Below are positions 1-13,322 of a stretch of 64,000 nt of DNA, one piece after another. The position numbers and the translations under genes are program-made. Below the pieces are notes generated by a model. That model was not told the origin of the DNA. It did not search any database and worked only from the letters and a program-made list of their open reading frames with translations. The first letter of the stretch is position 1. Every line of letters begins with the position of its first letter. This DNA comes from Tetmemena sp. SeJ-2015 (taxonomy: Eukaryota; Ciliophora; Spirotrichea; Sporadotrichida; Oxytrichidae): assembly GCA_027382625.1 (NCBI GenBank), contig JAJKFJ010022210.1, forward strand, positions 28,265 through 92,264. The letters run 5' to 3'.

Positions 1-99
1 TTATAAATAAATTCTAAAATTACTCTAAATTTAATTTTTTTTAAAAAAATATTTATAATAAGATTTTGCAAAAATTTTTCAATCCACAATCAAATTTCA

Positions 100-1995
100 T
101 TGAATTAAATCTCTTTAAAATAGATCTTAGAGTTTTGTATAAATTCTTTTATTCTGAATTCATTACAAATTCCAAAATTTTAGTCTTGGATAGATACTAT
201 TGTTGCTTTTGTTTTAATTTTAGTGCCTTTTTAGTCAATATATTTCAAAATTGTATCCTGCTATTAGGTTAATTTATTCGTTGTGCATTTAAAATTTGTA
301 AGAATCTTCAATTTTTGAACAAAAATTTTGATTTTAAAATTAGCAAATGTTGCAAGTAAGTTCAGAACATCAAAGATGCAAGTTTCATCATTGGAATTAA
401 TATTGACAATTATTTCAGGATTGCAGCCATTATTTATGCTTTCTAACGCTTTCGTAGCCTAATAAAGATAAAAATAATTGAGGAATTAAGAATCACTAAG
501 GGCATAAAAATAAAACACAGAATTTTTATAACTTACGTTTGGTCATTATAGTACGCTCGCAACTTAATTTTTGAGATTGACAGCAATTAGCTCAAATTCT
601 AAGTCTCTTCTATCTGTTGGACTTCGCCAGGTCCAAAATTATATTAGCATTAAATATTTTGGCTTCTAAGATAAAAATGGCGGAAGCCTACTGTTAGGGC
701 ATGAAAAAACTTCGTTTGTTGGTGTTGAACTATCAAATCATATTCTCCGTTTATCACATAATAATAATAGAGCGACATTCTTGAATCCATCTACTAAATA
801 ATTTGCGATTATAATCGCTGCTAGAGCCGATGAGTCAATCCAAAAGTATGGAGTTCCAAATAAGGAAATAAATCGACACTTTTGGACCCGCTTATATTCT
901 ATCTCTGTATTTTGCTAATCATTATTCAGTCATCCCTTTCTTATGATAAAATATTTTTCACGAGAATAATTTATAAAGAAAGAGTTCAGGGGAGGTCCAC
1001 TTGCTTAACTAAAAGAAATGGTCGAAAAATCTTAATGACTAACTGCAAGATACTTTATCTCCAAAAATTAAGCTTATAAATTTTAATTATTTTTATTTAA
1101 TAATCTAATAAATATTATTTGCCTTAAATTCAAAGTATTCTAATTTCTTAAGTTCATTTATCATCATTATTTTTATATTTTGATTATTTTGGAATAAAAA
1201 TTAATCACTACCATCTGGATCGCTGTCAGATTTTAGTCACCAAACTAGTCTCTTGAGATTAGGCAAGCTTCCAAATAACTGCATCATTATTTCACTAAGA
1301 CTTACATTATCTATTGTGAGTTTTTCTATATTTTCTAATTAATCTAAATCTAGATGAAGAAGTCGCAAATTGCGAATAATTAGCTCCTTTACTTTAGAAA
1401 CAATATTGCTTTATACTCTTTTTTATATATTTTGACTGCTCTCTTGTTTAGGCGAGAATTTATTAAATACATAATACAGAGCATATTAATCAAGAGAAAC
1501 TTGTTCTAGCTCTACCATCTGAAAGTTTTCTACTGAATTTATACTGGTATTTCCTTATAATATATATTACTTAAGTATGAGCTTTCGAAACTCAATCTTG
1601 TTTAAATTATCTTTGGCTATTCTAGTAATAAATTCTTCCATAATCCAATGATCTCTCTATACTTCGTAGTCTATTTAGACTTTTTAAGGAGCATCAATCG
1701 CTAGAAATACTATGAATTATTCTGTCTCCTACTCAGCTAGAGCCCATTTTTAATTTTTTATATTTTGAATACATAGTCTATAAGCTTTTGAGAATTAGAA
1801 TATGTATTAATCCTCTTAATTATTTAGCTCTTTTAGACTGTATCTGTAAATACTGAGTGTGAAATTAAGGCAGTCTATATTTTTCAAAAGCAAAAGACTC
1901 TCTCTATTAATCTTATTTAATTTTGAAAGATTCTGAAAGCAAAAGTTTGCATTCAGGTACTCAAATATTAACAATTTTAAATATTTTGATAGCAT
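100..1995 (-). CDS. F-box/LRR-like array family, member A
   Basis: Start codon is the CAT at 1993-1995 (minus strand); the N-terminus reads MLSKYLKLLIFEYLNANFCF, a short F-box-like helix shared across the array. A leucine-rich section follows (about 1100-1900). The C-terminal domain (CNPEIIVNI... DVLNLL... FKIKIFVQKLKIL) lies at about 100-450 and ends at a TGA (TCA at 100-102). A block of roughly 600 bp with no family homology (about 480-1090) separates the two parts, as in members C and D. Function unknown; the F-box/LRR label is inferred from the pattern only. The complete frame was not resolved. Confidence 0.5.
480..1090. other. Extra block splitting member A
   Basis: This AT-rich segment has no counterpart in most array members. 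It sits between the leucine-rich part (ending near 1100) and the C-terminal domain (starting near 450). Equivalent blocks occupy 4580-4990 in member C and 6930-7490 in member D and share weak motifs with it. It is probably an eliminated segment or old insertion; exact borders were not found. Confidence 0.35.
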
Positions 1996-1999
1996 TACT

Positions 2000-2369
2000 T
2001 TTTTACCTATTATAACTTTGTTTTCTTAATTTTAAATTATAATAATTCAATTATTTTTAAATTAAAATACAAAATCATTTGCAAAGAATTGTTGTCCATA
2101 GAAAAAATAAGTGTAAAATCTAAATTTACTAGATAAAATCAAACCATATCTAATTAAGTATTGGAAGAAGAGAATTTATATTCAAAATAAAAATGAAAAA
2201 TATCCATAATTAATGCTAACTAATTAATTTTAGAGTAAACTTAAATAAAATCTAGCAACTTAAAATCATAATATAAAACACTTATTTCTTATTTCAATAA
2301 ATTTAAGAATCTATTTATTCAACAATAACTTAAAATTATTTCTTAAAAATAGATTGTAGACTTATTTTT
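2000..2369. other. AT-rich spacer
   Basis: Homopolymer-rich A/T sequence between array members A and B. I see no gene, RNA or repeat in it. Confidence 0.5.
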
Positions 2370-3598
2370 AGCTCCAATAAATTTCATTTCATGAAACTGT
2401 TTTGTTTAAGTCAAGCTTTTATTCAAAATATGAGTCTGAATATACTGATCTTTTCTTTCTGTTTTAAATGAAAATTCTATCTCCTCTCCATAAGTCTCCT
2501 CCTCTCTTTCATTCCACTTAAATTTCCCTTTTGTCACTACTCTTGGTAAATATAATTGTATTTAGAATCTCTTAAAATATTTAAAAAGATAAAACACTTC
2601 TTCGATATTTACTTCACCCTCAATCAAATGAATCACTACATTAGGCTTAGTTTTTAAATGAATATATGATAAAATTCGTTAGATTTTTTAGAATTTTCTT
2701 GTCTCGAACTCTAAAAATTGTAATTTTCGTAGATTTTAGAGTAAAAGTCCTTTTAAATTTTGACTAAACTTGAAATTCTTGATGTTCTAATATTCTACCT
2801 TACAATTTTTGCCTTCCTTAATTTTCCAGATAATTTTTTTAAGATTGTGACCCTCTGCTAGCTGATTTATCATAAGTTTATTAAAATAAGAGTTCTTGAC
2901 GATGAGTATTTTTAAGTTTTAAATTAATTTCTTGAATTCTAAGTATGGGAAAATAGAATCCTTTATAATCATTTCTTTAGTTTTTATTTAGTCTATTGAA
3001 GGTTCAATGTATTTATCTTTCTAATTTATATCCTATAGAAATCCTGCAATGTCATAATTCCTTTTTAAAAAATACTTATATTTATTTTCAACCAATTGAA
3101 CTTCTTGGAATTTCATTTGGCTAAAGCTTGCCTTCCCAGTCAAATCTATGTTTACTTGAAATTTTCATTGATTGTAATTTAAATTTCTTGGAACAAAAAT
3201 GCTGTAAGTCTCTTGCATAAATTTCTCAAAGCTTTCCAAATGCACAGCGGGGCTTCCAGTTTGCTCGAAATCGATATAAATTTTAGATGTCGCAAATCTT
3301 TATAGCTTTTTTAATAAAAATGTCTGCAGACTTTTCCATTTGATTTAACAATTGCCTAGTCGAATCGATCACTAGTTTGTAGGCATTGGAGAATGATAAT
3401 ATATAGTTCTCACAATTTACAGATAGTGCAGGAGGTTTAGAAGGGCATTATATTCTTAATGCTTATTTATCACCAATTCTATTCTTTAAGCTGAGCAATG
3501 ATTTTCTGGTTTATCGGTTTAACTTTGAGTATGTTTCTAAATGTGAAATTAAGGCTTAGAAATTCAAATATGCTGAGTTTTAAATTTTATGATAACAT
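2370..3598 (-). CDS. F-box/LRR-like array family, member B
   Basis: Starts at the CAT at 3596-3598 with MLSQNLKLSIFEFLSLNFTF, the array's N-terminal signature. The leucine-rich middle and the C-terminal acidic block are recognisable on the minus strand down to about 2400; the stop was not pinned down, so the left edge is approximate. Unlike A, C and D it has no long block before the C-terminal domain. Function unknown. Confidence 0.5.
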
Positions 3599-4095
3599 CT
3601 ATTTTTTATTTTTATATATAAAATCGAGTGTAACTTACTGATAGATATAAAAATTACTTGAATATTTAAACTTTAACATACTCCTCTTTTTAGAAATAAA
3701 AGGAAAGTCTATTCTTTAGTTTGAAGTGAGAAAAGCTAAATGAAAATTAAATTATCTTCTAAAACGATATATTTGTACTTTAATTGAAAACTTTTAATTT
3801 TATTTTTAAAATATCATTATAATTTTATATTAAACGTATTTATCCTATTGATAATGTCGAGCGTTGCATATAATATTTTTCGAATGAAGTTAAATATGAT
3901 ATATATTTTATTAATTTTACATTTCATTTTAAAATTAAAATTACTTAAAAAGAGTATGAGAATCCTTTTCGAATCCCTTTCTTATCTTTTTAATGAACTT
4001 AATGAAGGTAATTCTAAAAAAGAAACAATATATTTCATACAACCGATTAATTTGAATTTAAATAGAATTAATTATTCTTTTATCTTATTTTAAAG
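3599..4095. other. AT-rich spacer
   Basis: Spacer between members B and C, more than 75% A/T by eye. The short plus-strand open frame at 3848-4093 has no family similarity and is treated as chance. Confidence 0.5.
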
Positions 4096-5877
4096 TCAAA
4101 ATTAAGAGAAACAAATTTCTTTAAAATAGATCTTTGAGTTTTGTATAAACTCGTTTATCCTGAATTCATTCTGCTTTTCATAATTTTAATCTTTAATCGA
4201 TATTATAGTTGCCTTTATATTATTATGCTTACCATTCTAGTCAATAAATGTCCAAGATACTTCCTTTTATTATGTAAAAGTATTCGTGCTCCATTTACAA
4301 ATTTTAAACATCTTCAGCTTATTAACAAAAATTGTTATGTTAAAAGTCAAAAATTTAGTAAAGAAGTTCAGTATATCATCGACGCTAAAATCATTAGAAC
4401 TTATGTGCATAATTATTTCAAAATTAATGTCACTATTAATGCTTTGCAAAATTTTATCTGCTTCATAAAGATAATTATTTTTTAAAGTATTAAGAAAGGA
4501 ACCAGTGGCATAAATGAAACATATGTGCAAATTGCTTAATCCCATCGATTTAGCACTCTCAAGAGAGCACGACACATTTGAGAATAGCCCCCAGCCAACT
4601 TAAATGTTTCAGTCTGCTGGACTTGCCAAAAAAACTTTTTAGACCTAAAGCGGATGAGTTTTTTTGTTCAACTTTGAAACTCCATTGATTAGTTTTACAC
4701 AATTAGTAGCATGGTGAGATAATATATACTTTCTCAAACAATACACACCGTAGCAAAAGTATACCGTTCTATCCCTTAAGATTTAATTCTTACCAAATTT
4801 CCTATTGAACTATCAATCCCAAGTGTAAATATATTGAATGAGTATAATGAACTTAGGCTTTTGGTTCAATTCACTCAATCACAACTCCTCTTACGTTTTA
4901 ATGTCACTAGATAACAAATCTAAACCCTCTCATTTCACTCTAAGTTGATTTTGGAGCCTAAAGCAAATTTATAAAATGAATTTTTAATTCAATAATTTCA
5001 TAAATCTAAAATACTTCAAACTCAAAGAATTCTAAGTGCTTAAGTGCTTTAATTAATCTAACATCTATATTTATGTCATCTGAGTAATTTTCAAAGCTTT
5101 CATCATAATCATATTCTTCTTATGCTGGATATCATCATAGCCACCAAGAAAGTCTTTTGAGATAAGGTAAGCATCCAAAAAAATGTATAATGATTTCACT
5201 TAACTTTACATTTTATAGAGTAAGTTATTCTATATTTTTTAGATATGATAGATCCAAATAAAAAGTATTTAATTTTCAATAGTAACTCCCAAATTTTTAA
5301 AATTTTTAAATTTTATTAATTTCCAAAAATCTTTAAAGAAAAAGTTTTAAAAATAATTCAAGCAAATTTTTTTTGCAAATTTTAAAAATTTTATCAAACA
5401 AGTTTGAAAGTTTGCAAGAGAGGTAAAGTTTACATCACTTTCCATAACATAATTCTTAAGAATGATTTTACGAAATTCAATCTTATTTATATCATCTTAT
5501 GAAATCTCTTTGTCTAGTAATTAAGGAATAACTTGATATTTCCTAACATCTATGTCTATTATGACATTCTAAGGTGCATTAATAGCAATCAATCGCATGA
5601 ATTATTCTGCCTCCTCCTATAATAGACCCTAGTTTTCTAATTTATTTCTAATTTTAAGCTTATACACCTTTGAAAAATAGAATATGTATTGATCTTATGA
5701 ATTATTAATCTCCCTTAGGTCGTATCAGTCTATAATGAGAGTGAAATTTAAATCATCATTATTTTTCAAAAGCAAAAGACTCTCTCTGCTGAGCTTATTC
5801 AATTTTGAAAGTTACTTAAAGCAAAAGTTAGCAGATAAATGCTCGAAAATTAATAATTTTAGATATCTTTATAACAT
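4096..5877 (-). CDS. F-box/LRR-like array family, member C
   Basis: Start CAT at 5875-5877, N-terminus MLQRYLKLLIFEHLSANFCF. The C-terminal domain at about 4100-4480 (DINFEIIMHI... VDDILNFF... FNITIFVNKLKMFKI) matches the same region of members A and D and runs to a TGA (TCA at 4096-4098). An unrelated block (about 4580-4990) separates the leucine-rich part from the C-terminal domain. Function unknown. Confidence 0.5.
4580..4990. other. Extra block splitting member C
   Basis: No family homology; occupies the same position as the blocks in members A and D. A stretch near 4670-4730 resembles 7100-7170 of the member D block, so the blocks share an origin. Confidence 0.35.
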
Positions 5878-6330
5878 TATTTTCCACCTTTTTTTTCAAT
5901 TTAGTTCTCTAAAAGTTAAAATTATTATAATTCCTCAAACTCAAAATATTTTAATTTAATTAAAATATTTTATAAGTGTCATCTCTTAATAATCTAATCC
6001 AAATAAATAAATTTAATTAATACTTAAAATTAATAATCTTAGTCATATTTTTACTGTTCTTAATTTTAAGCTTGAATTTTATAAACAATGCATTTTTAAT
6101 AAGTCTATTGAATAAATTCTAAATTTTATTCAAAAATGCTAAGAATAATTTCTATAAATCATGCTTTTATTTAATAGAGAAATAAAACAGCAGATTATTG
6201 TAATACTTATCTTCTTTGTCTATCATTAAAATTATTGCTGCATATATTTAAATTTGAATTCCATCATTCATAAATTAAAAAATAGCACTTACACTCTGAT
6301 GTTTTTATATCTCAGGATTATTAAAAGGTA
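5878..6330. other. AT-rich spacer
   Basis: Spacer between members C and D with no recognisable gene; it leads into the short repeat at 6338-6425. Confidence 0.5.
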
Positions 6331-6337
6331 AAAATGT

Positions 6338-6425
6338 AGGATCCCTGACAAAACACTATAGTAGGATGGGTGAGATTAGGGAGTTAACTAGTCTTTACTC
6401 AATGCCCTTCTTCCTCGATGTCTTT
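6338..6425. repeat. Short copy of the hairpin-rich repeat
   Basis: Locally GC-richer than its surroundings and similar over about 80 bases to 38049-38125: both contain GGA-CCT/CTGA, then AACACTA, then a GGGAG...TTA...GTC... CTC hairpin. The loop-closing GGGTGAG and CTCA-TGCCC arms pair here too, with different bases from the long copy. Confidence 0.45.
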
Positions 6426-6491
6426 ATCAAAAATTTAATTATCTCGAATAATTTAAAAAACAATTATATTAACATTTTTAAAAAATTAGAG

Positions 6492-8426
6492 TCAAAATGA
6501 AGAGAAGCAGATCTCTCTAAAATATAATCTTGAGTTTTATAAAAGTTCTTTGATTCTAAACTCATTGCAATTTCCAAAATTTTAGTCTTGAATTAATTTT
6601 AAGGTTGCCTTTATTTTAATATGATTACCATTCTAATCGATATATGGCCATTCTATCTCCTGCTATTAAGTTAATTTATTCGTGTTCCATTTAAAACTTC
6701 TTATCATTTATAGCCTTTTTAACTAATATTTTTATTTTAAAATTCCCAAACTTGGTAAGTAAGTTCAGAACATCAACGACGCTAACTTATTTCTAATTTA
6801 TGCGCACAATTATTTCAGGATTGCAGGTATTATTTATTCCATTTAATACTCAAGTTGCCTAATAAAGGTAAAATTAATACAGGAATTAAGAATCACTAAG
6901 GGTATATATAAAGCAGAGGTGAAACTCACTTAACCTTCGCTTGAAGATTATCATCTAATGATGGCAGCTCCATTAAAGAATGCGGTCAGCCAGAGAATAT
7001 GTCTCATCTGCCATTTGGAATATGCAAGGCAAAATATATCTCCTTAATGATAGTGAAATTTGAAGGCTGAAAAACGGCTGAGGGTTTTTTCTCCAATTGA
7101 AAACTCCACAGAGCAAGGTGTTAGGCTAAAAACAAATATTATAATAAAATAGTTTGTCGAATAGATGATACATTTATACTTTCTAGTACGAGATATCATT
7201 GCCATTGACCATATATAATTTTAACAGCTGCAAATGATTGCTGCAGAATATCAATCTTTATAGAAAGGAATGTTGATTAAGGAAATCGAGCAACTACAAA
7301 GGAACTACATCTTTTCTTTCCTGCTTTATTTTCCCCAAAAATGCACTTACCTCTCTTATAAGATTTAACATAACTTGAAGAATGATTATTAACGCGAAAG
7401 CCTTTAGAGGTAGTTCAATAACTTATACTAAAAAAAATTATATAGAATCTCCACGCTTAATTTGATACAAAAATTGCGGTTTATTAATGTTATCTTTTTT
7501 AATTTATTAATCTAATAAATATAAATCACCTTAAACTCAAAGAATTCTAGCTTCTTTAATTCATTAATCATTTTACCGTCTATATATAATATTTTTTCGT
7601 CACTTTCGAAGAATTCCTCATCACTATCACTATCGTCATCTTCGATATCAGATTTTAGCTGCCAAATTAATCTTTTGAGATTAGGTAAACATCCAAATAA
7701 CTGCATCATAAAATCACTTATCTAAACATTAATTAGTGTGAGTCTAACTATATATTTTAGATAAGCCAAGTCCAGAAAATAAAGTTGAGAATTGCGAATA
7801 ATTAACTCCTCTGCTTTAGGTTTTCGATTTTGCTATATTCATTTTTATATATTCTTAATTCTTGTGGGTTCAGACTTTCCCATATTCAACCAATTTTAAC
7901 GAAGATATTCTCGCGATGTTAATATAAGTGAGAAATTTTCAAGCTCCACAATTTGAAAGTTTTCAATTGGCGAAAACCCTGTTTCACTTTACAAAATATA
8001 GTCCTTAAGTATGATCTTACGAAATTCAATATTTAAAAAATTACATTTTGGAATTTTATTGCTAATTCTAAAAGGAATATTGTGAAATTTTTATACTTCT
8101 AAGTCGATGATGACGTTTTAAGGGGCATAATTTTCTAGAAATTCTATGAACTATTCTGTTTCCTCACGAGCTTGAGTCAAACCGTTATTTTTATTTTGAA
8201 TACAAAGTCTATATGACTTAGAGAATTAAAATATATATAGATCTTGCTTATTATAAAGCTCCGTTTTGCTGTATCGATATAAACAGAGTGTGAAATTGAG
8301 ATCATCATTATTTTTCAAAAGCAAAAGACTCTCCCTCATAGATTTGTTTAAATTTGAAAGACGCTTAAAGCAAAAGTTTGCATTCAGATATTCAAAAATT
8401 AGCAATTTCACAAATTTAGACAACAT
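6492..8426 (-). CDS. F-box/LRR-like array family, member D
   Basis: Start CAT at 8424-8426; N-terminus MLSKFVKLLIFEYLNANFCF. The leucine-rich section includes LPNLKRLIWQL followed by an aspartate/glutamate-rich run (about 7600-7700), then LKKLEFFEFK near 7520-7550. The C-terminal domain (CNPEIIVRIN... VVDVLNLLTKFGNFKIKI) lies at about 6700-6850 and the frame closes at TGA (TCA at 6492-6494). A non-homologous block at about 6930-7490 interrupts it. Function unknown. Confidence 0.5.
6930..7490. other. Extra block splitting member D
   Basis: Segment without family homology between the leucine-rich and C-terminal parts of member D. It is less AT-rich than the intergenic spacers and shares weak motifs with the block in member C. 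Confidence 0.35.
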
Positions 8427-8850
8427 TGTTTTTTCTCTCTATTTTAAACTTTTCTCTAAATTATTATAATTATAATATTTCTTATACACCATAAATATTT
8501 AATTGCGTTAGAATTAAAATATAATATTTTAGAATTTATAACAAATTTAAATTTAAAAATTAATATAGTATGTCTATCATAAATTTATATTTCAAATATT
8601 ATTCCTTCCTTTAATAAATTAAGTACAATAAATATAATAGGGTGGTTAATTTTAAATTTAACTAATTTAAAAATTATTTTTAAGAATCAAGTAAATTAGA
8701 TAATCAAAATTTGCTAAGAATGATGTCCTTAAAATAAAGCTTTTATCTCTTATTGAATCCATCTAGCATCAACTCATTGTAATTCTTGTTTTAATTATTA
8801 TATCTCATTGATCTTATAGTTGCACACATTTCAAATTGAATTCCTTCTCT
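8427..8850. other. AT-rich spacer
   Basis: Spacer between members D and E; nothing recognisable. Confidence 0.5.
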
Positions 8851-9981
8851 CATAAATTAGAAAACTAGCTCTTTTTCTCTAGCCTTTGTACTGTACCGCC
8901 ATTCGAATTCCTCAGAAATATTCAGTCTATTTAAAAAGAGATCTATAGAATATTTCTGAAATTGAGACATAAAGTTTAATACATCCTCAATGTTAGCTTC
9001 ACCTTCAAGCACACGCACTTTTATCTAAGGATTGCAGCTTATATGTAAACCTTGCAATATCTTGTTGACTTTTTTAAAGTGAGGAGTTTCAAAATCTAGG
9101 ATCTCAAGATTTTTTAAATCACTAAGCATAGTGCCTTTGAGGTTTAAATTTAATTAATATGCCATAAGGTAATCCACTTCATCCTATTCCAAGCCTATGT
9201 CACTTTTGATTAACCATGTCAGACTCTTGATATTTACGCATTAGGAAAATCTTTGTATTATTAATTCGCTGCACAAAACATTGACAATTTTGAGTCTTTC
9301 AATTAGGAGAATCAAAGGTGAGCTAAGATATATCAAAATTGAATCTTTGATAATTAACTCTTGAGTTTTTATACTTTCATACACCCAATTTAGAGTTAAA
9401 TCATGCTTGCTGACTTCTTCTCTGACTGTCTAGATATTATAGAAAGCTCTCTGAAATAAATTCAAGCATTAATTGTAGATAGAGATGTTATCCAGTTCGA
9501 TTACTTAAAAATTTCTGACTATACCTAAATCTATATCTCCAACACAGATATAGTCTGATAGAGTTATTTTACGAGGAATATGTTTTTAATTTAAATCAAC
9601 TCCGAATCTTTCTAAACAGCCCTCAAGCAATTAGAAATTTGCCAATAGATTGATATCAAAATACACTTTTTAAGGGGCATTTATTCCTAGAAGTAGAATG
9701 AAAGCCATAGTGTCTAATGCGATATCATTGATATTCTTGATTTAACAGCTTTCCAAATTTAGGCTGTAGGCCTTGGAAAATTTGAAAATGTATCTGTCTC
9801 GATTCAGATGGATTTCATTACAGTCGAAGCTGTAAATTATGAGGGAACGGTTTTCATCAATCCTGTTTTTCAGGAGTAAGAGACTCTGCTGGTCAGATTT
9901 GCTTAGTTTCGAAAGACGGAGGAAACAAAAGTTGGTATCAAGATATTCAAAGATAAACAATTTCACAGATTTTGAAAGCAT
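8850..9981 (-). CDS. F-box/LRR-like array family, member E
   Basis: Start CAT at 9979-9981. The first 79 codons are uninterrupted: MLSKSVKLFIFEYLDTNFCF, then a basic SKLSKSDQQSLLLLKN segment and a YIFKFSKAYSLNL segment typical of the array. The middle part contains repeated leucine/isoleucine-spaced strands. The 3' end near 8850 is approximate. It is among the better preserved members. Function unknown. Confidence 0.5.
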
Positions 9982-10925
9982 CGTTAGTTTATTTTAAGTT
10001 ATTTTTAAAATTATAATTTAAATTTTAAATGTTAAACTACCAAATATTTCAATATATTTTTTTCGCTTAATATTTAATATTTTTTAATTTTTCTCTCTTT
10101 CTCTTTATTTTATTATTATTAGTTAAATTATTTTTTGAAATATAATTAAGAAAGAGATTAAAAAATTTATTAACCTATAATAATATATTTTTAATTTCTT
10201 CATTATACATAGCATTTTTAATTTAATTGAAGTGAAATATAGAAAATCCTAATTAACTTTATTTTAATAGAATTTGTAATATTTTTAATTTATTGCCTAA
10301 TCTTCAAATTTAATTTTCTTTGGTTGTTTATTTACCATCTTGAAATTAAAATTGTGTCGGTTTTTGAAAAGATATCCTTCTTTTTAAATTTCTATTTCTT
10401 GATGGTTAAAAAACTGTAAATTCTAAGGATGAAGTTCATCAAACTACTTTTATTTATATTTTAAAATTATATACAAAGATTAATTAGTATGATAATAAAT
10501 ATTCAATCTAAAATAAGATTATAAATATTTTGACTTAGTTATAATAGAAGGATTTATCATATTCAATAAAGGAAAGATTCGGAAAAAATACACTTCATCT
10601 TATTTATACAAAATAATAAATATGATAGTTCAATTTACAAAAATCTAAGATAGATGATTATGAAATAAGGGAGCAAGTATGAAATTAGTTTCTATAAAGC
10701 AATGAGATTATTCATCAATACTAAAAATATCATAAAGTAAAGCTGAAAATGCAAATTATTAATTAGAGAGAACAAGAAGAAATAATTTATACAATTAAAT
10801 TTAGTCCAAATAAATAAAATAGAAAAACTTTTCTATTCATTATTTTTAATTATAAATTTAATCAAAATTAATTAAATATGATTTCTTAAAAATATATTTG
10901 CAAGTTTTGAAAGATATTTTCAAAA
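9982..10925. other. AT-rich spacer
   Basis: Nearly 1 kb of A/T-rich sequence between members E and F with long A and T runs; no open frame with family similarity and no repeat seen. Confidence 0.5.
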
Positions 10926-10929
10926 ATGA

Positions 10930-12121
10930 GAACATTCTAGAATTCTTCTGATGAACTATTTTTAGATTTTAAGGTCGCTGTAATTTTAATTTCTGTATTA
11001 TCTTCTTCAAAATAAGAGAAAAATATCATTTTCTATTGAGTGTCATAATTGTAACTCCATTCAAAGAAACCAGGGAGATGAAGCCTTGTTACAAAAAGTT
11101 TGATTCCAAGATTCTAATTCTACGATACAAGCTAAATTGCGTCATCTATATATACTTCACCTTCAATCACTCGCGCAACTATTTCTGGATTACATTTTTC
11201 ATTAACGCATTGAAGAATTTTACTAATTTTTTAGAAGTCATATACCTCAAAATCTAGATATTCTAGATTGCAAAGATCTCTTAGAAAAATGCTCCATTTA
11301 ACATCATCCATGTCATCTACAATTTTGTTTTTCAACTAAACTAGGTAGCAAGTCCAAATAATCCTTTTCAGGTTGGTACATTTTGAAAATTCATTTATCA
11401 TTAACTGAGTGCACCTCGAATGAATTATCTCAAGCCTTTCTATATTTTTAAAAGAAGTAGAGTTTTGATGTATGAGATGAGAGTCTCTAATAATTAACTC
11501 TTTGGTCTAAATTTATCCATCTTATTCTCCAATTAATTATGCATTTTCATCAATCTCATTTTAAATTTTGGATATGTCCAATTAACCTATTTCGTAAGCA
11601 TCCTATGAAAAGCTATATGTCTTTATATAGGCAAGGTCTATTTTTTTAAAATTCTGAGCTGCTCTTAAATCAATGTCGTAAAGAGTTGTTAAATTTTAAA
11701 CTTTAAAATTTCTGAGTTCAATCTTATTGAAGTTTTCTTTTTCTTTGTCTGAAAAATTTAATGGGAAAGTGTCTGTTAAGAAATGCTCTAAGTCTAGATG
11801 AACTTTTTGAGGTGCATAAAATGCAAGTTTCGCCATGAATATTCTGATTTCTCTTGAAGGCAGGTTATTGTAATGGAGTTCGCTTCTAATGCATATTGTG
11901 TAGGCTTTTGAAAAGGAGAAGAGATATTTTTCGTTATGCGCTTTAGTATCTTTATGAGAGTAACTTTCTATTCTGAGATTGAAAGTTTCATCAACTCAGT
12001 TCTTTAAGAGCAAGAGACTTTCTCTAGTTTACTTATTTAATTTTGAAACACAGAGGAAACAAAAGTTTGTGGAAAGGTGCTCAAATATTTATAATTTTAC
12101 TGAAGTTGGAAGTAGAATCAT
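10930..12121 (-). CDS. F-box/LRR-like array family, member F
   Basis: Start CAT at 12119-12121, N-terminus MILLPTSVKLQIFEHLSTNF. The C-terminal part around 11140-11220 keeps the CNPEI-VARVIEGEVYIDDA-like segment found throughout the array, here contiguous with the leucine-rich part. The left edge is approximate. Function unknown. Confidence 0.45.
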
Positions 12122-13322
12122 TTTAATTTTTATAATTAGGAATTCAGAGTTATATTTAATTAAATATTGAATATTCAATCTTAAGTCTTTAAGAATATAT
12201 AGAAATTGAGAAATAAAATTATTATAATTAATTTTAAGAAAATTTTGAGGAATAAAGAGTGTGTGACAGGAAAATTTATTTACCTCGAATTGATTCGATT
12301 ATATTAATAATTTTGTAAACTATAAAATTATCAAATTTTAATATGATATAATCTTACTTTCATATAAAGAATAGAATTTATAAAGCATTTAGACAAATAC
12401 TTTATCTTGTATAAATTTGGTTTTCATTTAGTTGAAGATTATCCTATGTTTAATTAGCTCCTTCAATCTGTTTTTATTCTTTTTATCAGTTTCTTATTTT
12501 ATTTTCCCTAATAGTCTTATAATCCAAGTCAAATTTCATTGTAGCAGAATCTTCTGAATGACTGCTTTTTCTGTTTTTAAAATTAGTTTTAAACAGTATT
12601 TATTTACCTCTGAATTTTTATTATATAAAAAGTAGGTAGACCAATTTTAAAAATATTTTTATTTTTTACTTGATTTAAGAGTTTTCATTTTGAAACTTGT
12701 ATATTAATTAGCAAACATTAAACAAAATTAAATTATTAAATAAGCTTCTATTTTATGGAAATACTATTCAGATTTTTAACGGCTACCTCAATGCTTTTTA
12801 TTAAAATGTACCTCTAGAATAATAAGTTTTAACGCAGAGAAATTTATTTAATTAAATTCAAATCTAACTTATAAAAATAAATAAACTGAATGAAAATTTT
12901 CCAAAATAAAAATATTGCTCTATAATAACTAAATAACTTATAATTATTGTGTTCAAGCTTTTATTAATTATAACTTTTTTTTTGAATTTATAAAGATTAT
13001 GATACTATATATATACTTTATAAATTTCTATAATCATTCTTGTATTTTAGAAATAAAAAATGATTCTTAACTTACAAAATAAGTATCCTCTTAGTTTATA
13101 ATAATTTTTATAAAGAATAAAAATGTCTTATTTAAGCAATATATCATATGCTTCAATTTACATTTCTAAACTTTAAGATAAATAAACATTCTGTACAATT
13201 TTATTAAAATATTTACTTTATTTATATGTTATTTAAACAAGTTTTTTTAATCATTGCAAAATTTTACATAATAATAAAGTATAATATTTTTTGATTACGA
13301 TTATTTAAAATTAATAAATTTA
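12122..13322. other. AT-rich spacer
   Basis: The longest spacer of the left half, 1.2 kb with very high A/T. No gene, RNA or repeat unit recognised. Confidence 0.5.

Noticed and set aside
882..1079. Plus-strand membrane-like small protein
   Set aside because: Low-complexity A/T-derived frame within the block that splits array member A; no start context or family support.
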